Below, one piece after another: positions 1 through 22,200 of a stretch of DNA of 64,000 nt. The notes beneath the pieces were generated by a model. It was not told where the DNA came from and searched no databases. It worked only from the letters and a program-made list of their open reading frames with translations. This stretch comes from Dipylidium caninum (lineage: Eukaryota > Platyhelminthes > Cestoda > Cyclophyllidea > Dipylidiidae): the NCBI GenBank assembly GCA_017562135.1, contig QEYB01001312.1, positions 372,001 to 436,000 on the forward strand. Direction: 5' to 3'. A program made the translations under genes and the position numbers. Numbering within the stretch: the first letter of the stretch is position 1; each line of letters starts with the position of its first letter.

Positions 1-1534
1 CGCGGTTGAGAGTGGCTTAAAGTCCCCTTCACCCCACCCAAACCCGGATTCGGAGTCGATCGCTAAAATTGCAGCGATACCACTTAACCCGATCGTGGGG
101 CATGACGGCTCGGCGCTGTCCCCCTTCGCCTTAGTCTTAGCGTCGACTGAAGCTCTCTCCTTTTCGAAATTGACCTTACCCCCCGGAATGTTGATGCGGG
201 AACACACAACCTCCTAAGAACCGGAAAAAACTCGCTACATTAGAGTGTAGAAATTACTTGGCTGCGTTTTCACCGTAAATTTTACGCAAAAATTGAGTGA
301 ATTCATGCCCCTTATTGTCCGACTGGTCCCTGCCCTTTTTTGCAGTAGTATGAACCTCTTATCAATTATCTAGATTTCGAAGTTGGAGTCGTGTACTGTG
401 TGTACCTTCTCTTTTCTTCACGATTCAACCTTCGTTGGCGATTCGAGTTCCTTTTCTCGCCTCATCATGTCTCCCAGGCGACATTTTCCATATGGTCACT
501 ATGATACCCGCCACATTTTCTCGCTCTTCCATCATTTGGAGATGGGGTTCTACCGCAGTTAGCGCGTTTTCTGGTTATTAACCCAAATTTGCTAGACGTC
601 TGTTACTTTTTGAGTTGCAAATAACGCCATGACATTGGGCAAGGGTTTGTTCAACTTGAGGATTATTTCGGTGATTTTCGTGAGACTGCTGCTCTCTGGT
701 CGGAAGGGAGCCGTTTTATTGACTAATCTTTGATTAGAGGCAAAGCCCTTGCTTCAGTGTTGGGTAATGTTGCCCCTCGTGTCGGACGAAATGCTCTGTC
801 TTTGGAAGGCTTATTCGAGGAGAAGTCTGTGGTTTCGAATGAAGTTCACCCACGGGCGTTGTAAATACGAGCTAATACAGTCTCAGCGAATCGTTCTCAA
901 TTTCCGCAAGTCCTCATGTCATTTCCACTGGTCACCCAGTTTGTGCGATGGTTGTGGAGTCAGTCATTTCTATTCCCCTTTCTTTCCTGTTTAACGTGGA
1001 CGGTTAATTTCTCCAGCCGACCAAAGTCGACTCGCCTTGGTAGCATTTCTCTCAACCATCCTTTGGCCGACGTCCGCCGACGCTGCGTTCCATGTGGGAG
1101 GTGGGTGTGGCTTACGCCTCCTTATTAGTGGGTGCCACTTCTGCCACCTCCCTTTCCACCCTTGCGAAAAACGTCGTTCTAAGGTCACTGACACCCAAGT
1201 GCAGTTGGTGGGTGAACTTTGGTGCTGGTGATCTTCAATTCCCCTTATGTTTTATGGCAAAATTTCTCAAACACGGCAAATTTCGAAGGGCGAGTCTTAA
1301 CTGAGTCCAGAATGCCCTTGACCCGAGTGCACATTGCTTATTTCGGTAATTTTCATGGACGATTCAAGCATTCCCTCCATCTACCCACTTCCCTCTTGAA
1401 TTCAATTCACCATTTACATTGTTCGTCGCGGTTAACTATTTTGGAGTGCGATTAATCCGTCAGATAGAAGCAGTGGTAACATTTCTTTCCTTCACTTTGA
1501 CTATCTTTTTTCATTTCCCAATGTGTCCATTCAG
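1..1534. other. Intron or upstream sequence of the Mi-2 gene
   Basis: No exon is recognised here. The stretch ends in a 3' splice site (tcag just before 1535), so at least its right part is intron. Short open frames on both strands show none of the Cys/His spacing expected for the PHD fingers that precede the chromodomains in this family, so those exons lie off the left edge. Confidence 0.6.
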
Positions 1535-13641
<12,107 letters not shown>

Positions 13642-16600
13642 GGCTCCGCATCCCCCCCCCCTCCCCCCCTCCTCTTCTCCGCCCCGCTCTCCTCCCCTCC
13701 CTCTCTGCCTGCTCCCCTTGTCCATAGGGTCGCCTGCGTGAGTGTGTGTGTGGATCTCTACCGCCTACCTTGTGCGCGTGTGTGCCGTTCTTATCATTTT
13801 TGTTTGAGTGCTGACCTCCTTTCTATATCTGCACCGTTATACATATTACATGCGCCTTGTTCAGCGTAAGCGCACGTCTCTTGCCTCGCCTCTCGTCTCT
13901 GGCGCGGGCCGAGTGGGGCTTTGGGGCGCGGGGACGTGGTCGTCGCCTCCTCCGCACCGCCGTGTTGTCGCGCGTTGGTTGCGTCGTGAGAGGACTCGCG
14001 AGCCTTCTTCACAGCCCGGGGCCCCTGCCGAGTGTGGCCCGGTTGACCCGCGATCCCGATTGCCCCTTGTGGAGGGGGCGGGGCAGGGGGGAGGCTCGAG
14101 GGGTTGTAAAGCGTGCACAAGGCTGAGTGCCGCCACTTGCGAGGGCTGCGGGGCCAACGGACAGCTGTTCCGGCCCCCCCCCCGGCCGGCCACTGTTGCG
14201 CATCTCGTCAGTCGCTGAAGACCTCGCGAACGATGCGCAAACCGGCTCTCGGTTCTGGCGCGCCGACGACGCATCCCCCTCGCTGGTGCCGGTGGAGCTC
14301 CTGGCCTCCAGGTCCCCTCAAAACTCGTCGGGGGTCTCGTTCGCTTCTTATTCTCCTGTATTTCGCGACTGGAAATTTCCCCCTTTTTTTTCACATTTGT
14401 GTCGCTTTCGGCCATTGCCTTCCCTACATTGACGTTAAAAGCCTCATCTTGGGCGTCTACCGCACGAAATTTGGTTGCCTTGTCCTTCGTCCTCGAATCC
14501 CCATTTTGGAGCCGTGAAAGCGCAACTGACGGGGCTGGTGCGTGTTTCTTTCTCCCAACGAGCGTGTTTTGGCGGGCCTGTGTACTCACTGTTAATTGTT
14601 ACTCCCGCGTTGGTCGCCTCGGTTCTTCGGCCGGTGTGTCGTCAATGCCCGAGAGGCCCTCTCTCCACTGACATACCGCGTCTGGGTATCAAAATCGGTT
14701 TGCTTGCATCGCCTCGCGCAGCCTCTTGCGCCCTCTTGTGTTTGGGGAGCGGGCAACGGGTTACCGGTAATGCCGCAATTTGCCCCGAGTGTGAAGTGTC
14801 CTGTCGCAAATCTTGCTACTGAAATGGACTTGAGCAGGGGTTTGACGTTTGGCAACTCTAACACTGACATCGACTGGAGGTGAGCGTTTCTTTGGTGGCG
14901 CCAAGGCGGTGCCAGAGCCGTGGCGCGCGGGAATGGGGTGTCGACCACGGCTTCCCTCACATCTGCGACGCAGTTCTAGGCGCCGGTCACTGATTCTCCT
15001 CTTCATCGTCTTTTTCCGGCGGGTAATCTAGCGAGAGGGTGGACATTTTAAGCACACCTCACGTGGGGTGAAAGTGCTGGTCAGAGCTGGCCTCTTAAAT
15101 GATCGTGCTTTCAAAATTTCAACAAAATTGGAGTATAATATTGAACCCGCTCTTAAATGGTGACGATCAGTACAGAGATGCAAACAATCGGATGTTTCGT
15201 GAGTCTACTCGGCTCAGATGCTCTGCATCTGCCTCACCCGTTCCGTGTTACGTGCTCTAATCTTGCCTTGCGATGCTTGAAGACGTTTAACGATGTTTGA
15301 CGTCACGAATTTCAGCCATATGACAGCTTTTCGGCACCATGGGCTTTGAGAAAATGTGATCTTGTGAAAGGATAAATGGCAGAACGCGTAGGTTGAGATA
15401 AAGCCCCCGCGTGGCATACGTGAGTGACACATCGAATTGGTTAAGCAGATAATGTGCCTGACAGTCTATTCGGTGCGATTTTGATTGTGAACTCCTTACT
15501 TGCTTACATTTCAAGCTCCAGAAGCCCTCAGGCCCCGTCAACTGCCTCTGTTCGAACAGCCCTCGCGTAGTGCGTGACGGGACGGGCGGTGGGGGGCCAA
15601 ACCAACTGCCCGGGCGGCGGTGTCGATTGGCCGGTTCCGTCTCTCATCCCCAACGGGGAGACGAAGTAGACTTCGAGGGCGTTAGAAACTACTAAATGCA
15701 AAATCGGCGCAGTCCTGTGTCGCCCTGACCCCATTAACTCCGTGATTAAACGTGTGTTTGTGACGTGAGCGACCCCAAGATCTTCCTTTTTCCTGCCGCG
15801 AGTCACTCATTAGTACCGTTATTTTTCTCTCCGCACTCTCCTCGTCTGTCAGAGCCACATAATTACATAATTGGCGGTGGTGTGCAGCTCGCCTCACAGG
15901 GCGGCAAGTAAGTGGATAACACGTCTCGCATCACCCCGTCGAGGCGTGCGCGTGGGGGCGTCTCTCCGTGTGTGAGCTCTTGCGCTCTCGCCACGCAACC
16001 TCGAGGCGTGGCGAGGCGTGGGGTGGAGTGGAGTGGCGTGAGGCTCAGGCGTGTTGTGCGACGCAGCGGCGGAGGCAGCCAAGGCAGGGCGTGTTGAAAT
16101 GTGCGCCTGCCTATCGCGCTACTGGATCGGTGGCGGGAGACATTCACTTGCCGGGGAAAACAGGTCTTGGCAGCGCTGACGGTGAAGGCAATTTTGCCGG
16201 GTGGCCGCACGCGAAAAGGCCGGCGGTGTCTCGGGTCGACCGCCGCCCGGTCCCTCACCTTGTCGGGGGAGGTGGAGTGCCGAGTGGTCCCGGCTCGGCA
16301 CACGCGTCGGCCCTGCCGAGGGGAGGCCCGGGGATCAGCTAGTTGAGGGGGCCGCCGTTTCTCCGTGGTCTCCGTTGCCACGAGGCCGGTGGCGTTCTCA
16401 TCAAGTTGGTGCATCCGAGGGTAAAATAAGACGAGAGTCGAGTTTTGGGTGAAACCACGAAGGGACAGGAAACCCTCTAGACACCATTCTCAGAGCGGGC
16501 GATCTGTTCACTTGCCGGTGACACGGGAAGCTTCCACGACGAGTTCATTCGTGTCGCCTCCCCTCTCTTGCCCTCTCAACCTCCCCGGGCTGCAGCGCGT

Positions 16601-16932
16601 CTACAGGGCACCGACGACCGGGCGGCATTCACGCCGTCCCACAGAACCATGCCATGGGCTCGCTGGCTCGACAATTTCGACGGGATAAGTGCCAGCACCG
16701 CCCTGACTGAGGATGTTTCCTTGCCCTCCGGTCGGCCCGCGCCTCCAGCACCAGAGCGCCAGAAGGGTTTATTTCAGTGGTCAGCATCCTGGACTAGCTG
16801 AGGGACTTTTAACACGCAGAAGCAGCACTAAAGACAAGAGGGAACAGAACACCGCTCGACCACAACAGCGTCGTCACCTCGTATTCGCCGGCCGTCGGCG
16901 TCCGACCGCCCACTTTATCCACCCTTCAAGCG

Positions 16933-16938
16933 AATAAA
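16933..16938 (+). promoter_or_regulatory. Candidate poly(A) signal for Mi-2 (AATAAA)
   Basis: First plus-strand AATAAA noticed after the Mi-2 stop. It would give a 3' UTR of about 3.3 kb. No transcript evidence; a weaker hexamer nearer the stop could be used. Confidence 0.35.
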
Positions 16939-17183
16939 TTGGAAGCTGAATCGAACGAAGGCGGGCTGGCCGAGTTCTGCCACTTTCACCTCGAGAGATG
17001 CCTCCAAATCGGCTCAGTAAAAGTACACCCAAGGCCAAAGTCTGCGCGAAGGCGAGGTCAAGCTGCCTTCCCACTCCACGTCGCAACAATCTCCTCCTCC
17101 CCCCCCCCCACTTTCTCGCCCTGCCATAGCACGCAGATGGGAAGTAAGACACGAGTTCTATCAAAATAAGAACCTCATTGCAG

Positions 17184-17189
17184 TTTATT
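17184..17189 (-). promoter_or_regulatory. Candidate poly(A) signal for the NTE gene (AATAAA on minus)
   Basis: TTTATT on the plus strand is AATAAA on the minus strand, about 1.05 kb beyond the stop at 18234 and about 250 bp from the opposing candidate signal at 16933. Confidence 0.35.
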
Positions 17190-18233
17190 TTGACGCACTC
17201 AAACTTGTACACACAGACGCGGGGGTGCGGTCCCACCGTCGCCGTTGGAAAGACTCGAGAAACAGTAAACTGAGGGGCTGGCGGGGGGCGGGGCGGGAGG
17301 GGAGTGATGGGGAGCCGTGCCCGCTGAGAAATGATACGTGCGTGGAGGCGGACGGAGAGGCGGGGAAGAAGATGAAAATTTACATTCCCTCAAAGTTGTT
17401 CGGTTTGAGGGGGAACAGGTGGACGGCGCGGTTGCTGCTGTACACATCTCACTTGGTCGGACAACCCGGTGAAGAGAGCCGCTCGTCTGGGGCGGAACAG
17501 ACAACGAGGGGCTGAGGCAACCAGTGTAAGTCTGGGCCGATTAGAGCTAATCAAGCGAGAGCGGCTGCAAGCAGATGAAAAAGCAACGAAAGCACACGCA
17601 GCCCAGTGCACCTTACTCAGAAACGGTTCTCCTTCGAGGTGGGGGATGAGGAGGGCTTCTGAGTGTGGCGCGCTCCACTCGAAGATTTCCGTCCCGAGAA
17701 CTGAATGAGGAAGATGGGAGTAAACAAGAATGAAGTGGAGCCGCAAATTAGAGCCTCCCCCCGCCACCCTCACCCCCCCTCACTTTCCGCTTATCTTTGC
17801 CGCTTGAATCAGAAAAAGCACTAAAATTGCGCTAATGTGCGGCCGACGCGAGTCGGGGTCATCAACGGAGTTCCTACCGTCCGACGGCTTCGGTTGCTGC
17901 ACCACAACTGGACCTGAAGGGCGTACGAGGTTCCATGTCGGTGTCCAAGGGCCTCTTAAACCACGCATAACAGAAGCAGCAGTACCGTGGCCCGAGTCAA
18001 CAGACGGAACATTAGTGCACCACACCAAATGACGGTGGACCGCAAAACAGGCACCAGCGCCTCCTCCTCCTCCGCGCCATCTGCCGCAGCGTCAGCAGTT
18101 TTCCGGTGCCAAGACCGGGAGTCCCGGCAGAGCGCACCCAACATCTCCTTCCGGGAGTTTGTTCAACGGCCCCCCGTCCACGGGCAATCCAGAATGGGCC
18201 ACGCAGGGTTACTCGCTCTCAAGCACGTAACAG

Positions 18234-19208
18234 TTAAGCCATAGAAACACATTCATAAGCTAAGGAGACGAACGCCGGCTCCGATTGGAGAGGATGAAAT
18301 GTGCGACCGCGAATCAAAGTCGCGAAAGAGGCAAAGCCAACGAAAGGGCAATCGGGGGTTGGGGGAATTACGGTGGCGGAGAGGAAGGCGGCACGTACTC
18401 GGTTGAGGGAGCCCCTGCGGTGAAGACGATGCCGATGTGGTCTGACTACAGCCACCATCGTGTCGTCGTCCTCGTCCTCGTCCTCGTACTCGACCTCCTC
18501 ACCCTCCGCCTCCGCCTGCTCCGACTTCTGGGCGGACCCCAGATCCGTGGCGCTCGCGCCTCCCATCCGAGAGCCGAACAAATGCGTCACGGGCGCCGAC
18601 TGCGGCGGCAGGCCCTGCGGCGAGGCCGGCGTGCGTCCCGCGGAGGCGAAGCGGATGGAGGAGAGCTCGGGGTCGGACGCGGTGACTAGGAAGTCCTCGT
18701 CGGAGCTAAGTCCACCAGCGTCGTGACGGCGACGCCGACGATCCTGTTCGACCTCGGAGTCGGAGGAGAGGTAGGCGTCTGCCGCCACGTGGCGACGTCG
18801 TTTCACGACGCCGCCCTCCACGGCTCTCGAGATGGCCAACTCGCCGCCGTGCGGGTGGCCAAGGCGATAGGCGGCGGATTTGAGGTGTTGATGATGTTGT
18901 TGCAGTTGTCGACGCTTGTCTTTCAGCCTCGCGTTCGGGGCGTAGAGCCACTGCTCAGCCATCGAGAGGACTTTGGCGTCGTCGGGCTTATCGAAGGCCG
19001 TGGAGCCCATGGCGAGGTGGGAAATGCGCTCGGGATGCAGACGAAGCCAGGTTTTGCAAAACTCTCCGTCGAAATCTGGAAAGCATTCGAACAAACATCT
19101 GATCGTTTGTCCTGAAGGCAGCACTCTGAGGACGTGGCGCCTCGCGACTGGGTCGCTACTCGTCCCCCCGACGTGATGCGCGAGGGAAGAGGGCGGACGA
19201 GGCCGCGG
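18234..19208 (-). CDS. Probable last exon of the NTE gene, or a separate unknown gene
   Basis: The penultimate NTE exon ends KR at 20232 with a strong gtacgt donor, so a further exon is needed. This frame is open from an upstream TGA near 19290 to TAA at 18234. A phase-0 acceptor (tggcag) before 19208 would join in frame and add 324 residues. It has a compact part with [29 protein letters not shown] and [11 protein letters not shown], then Ser/Asp- and Arg-rich stretches, then the acidic [13 protein letters not shown] tails in other animals are acidic and contain an EYEE-like patch, which supports the assignment weakly. I do not recognise the compact part. If the exon belongs elsewhere, an exon between 19208 and 20231 would carry the NTE stop. 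Confidence 0.45.
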   Translation of the reverse strand, partial: PRPRPPSSLAHHVGGTSSDPVARRHVLRVLPSGQTIRCLFECFPDFDGEFCKTWLRLHPERISHLAMGSTAFDKPDDAKVLSMAEQWLYAPNARLKDKRRQLQQHHQHLKSAAYRLGHPHGGELAISRAVEGGVVKRRRHVAADAYLSSDSEVEQDRRRRRHDAGGLSSDEDFLVTASDPELSSIRFASAGRTPASPQGLPPQSAPVTHLFGSRMGGASATDLGSAQKSEQAEAEGEEVEYEDEDEDDDTMVAVVRPHRHRLHRRGSLNRVRAAFLSATVIPPTPDCPFVGFASFATLIRGRTFHPLQSEPAFVSLAYECVSMA

Positions 19209-22200
19209 CTGCCAGTGCAGCGGAGCAGCGGGGGGGACGGAGGACAAGTCCCCCGTGTGAGGGGGGAGGCAAATCTCGACAATTAAGCATCACCAGGCCA
19301 GCCAGAGGGCCCAGCGCCAAAAGACCAGCCAGCCCAGTTGCCCACGCGCCAAATCGAAAGAAGCTCGTTCGACGGGGAACAACTGCTGGACCGGACGATG
19401 GTTGCCGGCTAAACTAAAGCCAGCCGGCTGCACGCCCCAACCGCCTCAGTCAGGACCACGGAGAGCGGCGCTGCGATGGGCCGTGATTGCCAGTGTTTGA
19501 AGCACATAAGTGGGTGACCAAACACCTACCCGGACGAGCGTGAGCCAAATCCGAGGAGACCGAATGCTTCGGAGAGACGTCTTCTAAGCTGCCACGTCGC
19601 TGAAAGGGGAAAACAACAAACTCTTCATTGCCCGTGTGTGCCAGGGTGGGTGTCGGTGGGGCCGCTAAAAGGGGAAGGCGAGTGGACCGCAGATTTTACG
19701 GGGCGACACACAGATCTGCCAGCGGTGGCGACCGACTGCAGTCCGCAAGGGGTAGGGAAATAAGCAACGACGGATCACACGAAAGCCCAAATTTCGCCAA
19801 TGTTCAGTAGAACAAAAGACGAAGAGTCGCTGGGCTGCGCCCGAGCCTCGGCATTGTCCACTTCTTCTGCGCTCTGGTGAACGAGTGAGAGGAGTTAAGG
19901 AATGCAGTCTATCGAGCGAGTCGTGGTAGATTCGCCGTCACGGAGGAAGAAGGCAGGCTCAGCGCCAGACGTTGGCGGTGGCGAAGTGCGGCCCAGTGCA
20001 GGCCTGAGTCAGGCGAAAATGCGCTTTCTACACCTAAAGTCCCCAGGTGGAGGTGGGCCAGCGCAGAGAAGGGGAGCGCCTCACCACCACATCTTTGTGG
20101 GGTTAGAGTGGAAACAAGCGGGTGATTCCGAGAAAACAAGAGGGGATAGGATGGTGGAGTGGCCTTCCAAAATGCGTCGATTTTCGTCTCGAAGTAGCGG
20201 GGAGGAGCTCGTCCACGCAGGGCTGACGTACCCGCTTAACAAAGCCCTCAAAGGCCCCTGAATCGGCGCTGTCCTCAGACGCCCAGCCCGCGGCGCCTGC
20301 CCCCGAGCTGGTGGGCTGGACGATGGAGACAGAGCTGCGCGTCAGGCCGATGGAGGTGGAGCGCGTCTTGCGGTGGAGGCTGCTCACGGCACCCAGTTCG
20401 GAGCGCGTGCGTTTGTAGAGCGCGGGGATCATCTGCTGGTAGACGCCCGACTCCTGCCACGAGGAGAGCACCTCTTTGGCGTACTTGTAGCCCACAGACT
20501 GGACGGAGGAAGGGGAAAAGGGCGTCAGGAAGAAGGCGTTAAGTATAAATCGAAATCGAAGGCCCGTTAAGATGGAGCGTCTCTATATGGCCACCTCGAG
20601 TCATGCCGCGCAATTGAGGAGCCTTCGAGGCACACATGTGAAACGCCTCGGCCGAGGAGCCCGACCCTGCCCGCCTTCGTCCGGCGTCCCCTGCGCCACC
20701 AACGAATCGCCCTCGGCATCGTCCATCCTTGTTGCACGGGATGCACCGCACTCTTGGAGAAATGCTACTCATTTGCCAGTTTACAATAATTTCAGAAGGC
20801 AGAAACAAGAAGTGACGAAAGTCAAACCGAAATGGGGTCAACTCTATTTTCTGACAGTCTTATTTCCACAAGGACCCGTTGCCGCAAATAACTTCGGAGG
20901 CGTTTCACGGCTTCAGTTCAGCTAAGGGAGGAGCCACCGAGATCAGCTAAGGGAGGAGCCACCGAGACGAATCCACGCGCCGAATTAATGTCAACTGATC
21001 AAACACTTCAGGGGCTGAGACCCACACTCCTCGATGCTGTTTCCACACTGAAGCATCCAGAGTCGCGTTCCAAAGGAAAACGAACCAAGAATAAGTGAGC
21101 CAATGTCGAGGAGCCGCATCTAACTGGTGGCTAGTATCAGCTCGCGAATGAGGAGAAACAATTCCTCCCTGATTTGCAACGCATTTCTGTGCCCAAATTG
21201 GGCCAATTTTTAGAAGGAGACGGGGGGGGGACGCTTCCGGAGAAAAGGCTTCGCATCAAGTCGTTTCGGTGGCTGTCGTTGGAGAGGGCAGCCCTTGACG
21301 CCAACAAGGACTCGACTGGACACGCGTTTAAGGTGCGCCCTCCTCTCCCAAGGGCCAAACGAGACTCCGTGTCGCGCTTCGCCCCGCTCACACACCCGGG
21401 GAAGGGCGTCGGGTGTGACAGAGGCGAGACGTACCACAATCTCCTCGAAGGCGGAGAACTGGAGGGTCATGAAACGGTCGATGGGGGGACGGAGGTAGTG
21501 GCAGATGCCGCTCGACTTGACCTCCTCCAGCTGGCGAATGCAGGAGATGTAGGCCAGGCGCGATTGGATCTCCGTGAAGTTGGGCACCTTGAGAAGAAGT
21601 CGAGATGAGCGGGGCAAAATGTGGGATCAACAACCAAAAAACACAAAGTAGGCTGTGATTACTCCATTTCGCCATCTTCAAAGGGCAAAGGTGGACAATA
21701 CTTCCTCGTTTGACCACATAATCCAAGTGTTTGTTACACGACCGCGATAGCATTTGATGGAGGGTAAGAAAAAGCCCACCTAACTGACCTCAAAGAGAAA
21801 AATTCCCTCCGGACTGGGGAAGACAGGTGGGTGGGTGGGTGGTGGGGGAACGAACCAACGCGCCCATGGAAATAAGGGGAAAGAAGACCCGAGCTCTTAG
21901 TCTGTGACCCATAGAAGGGAGACTAAAATTAGGGTGAGCATCTGTTCAGGTGGAAAGAAGCAAACTACTCGACTAAAAACGTCGCCACGGCGGATTTCAT
22001 TGTGGAAAACATGAAGTAGAAAGGCACCGAAAGGCGAAGCTAAACCGGAGTGGGGGGGAGGGGGGAAACGCGATTGATCGGGAAATGTCAGACCCAACTT
22101 AATGGGAGGAAGCAGGTGGAAGGAGGAGGAGGAGGGGGAGCAACTCACTCTAATGGGCGGGCCCCACCAACGGAAGAAGCGCTGGTAGATGAGCCACCAG

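Larger units (their letters stand above)
13642..18233. other. Convergent intergenic region and presumed 3' UTRs
   Basis: No coding exon is supported here. Open frames on both strands are the kind expected in GC-rich DNA and show no domain. The region separates the Mi-2 stop (13641) from the end of the esterase gene (18234). It holds a G-rich imperfect repeat at about 15993-16045 and two candidate poly(A) signals, one per strand, at 16933 and 17184. Confidence 0.6.

Noticed and set aside
13861..14589. 242-codon minus-strand frame after Mi-2
   Set aside because: Low-complexity Arg/Pro/Gly/Ser composition in GC-rich DNA with competing frames on both strands; no domain or splice context.
20103..20231. 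Continuation of the NTE frame past 20232 to a stop at 20103 as the true C-terminus
   Set aside because: A strong gtacgt donor sits exactly at 20232 and the read-through peptide has no NTE-like character; kept only as a fallback.
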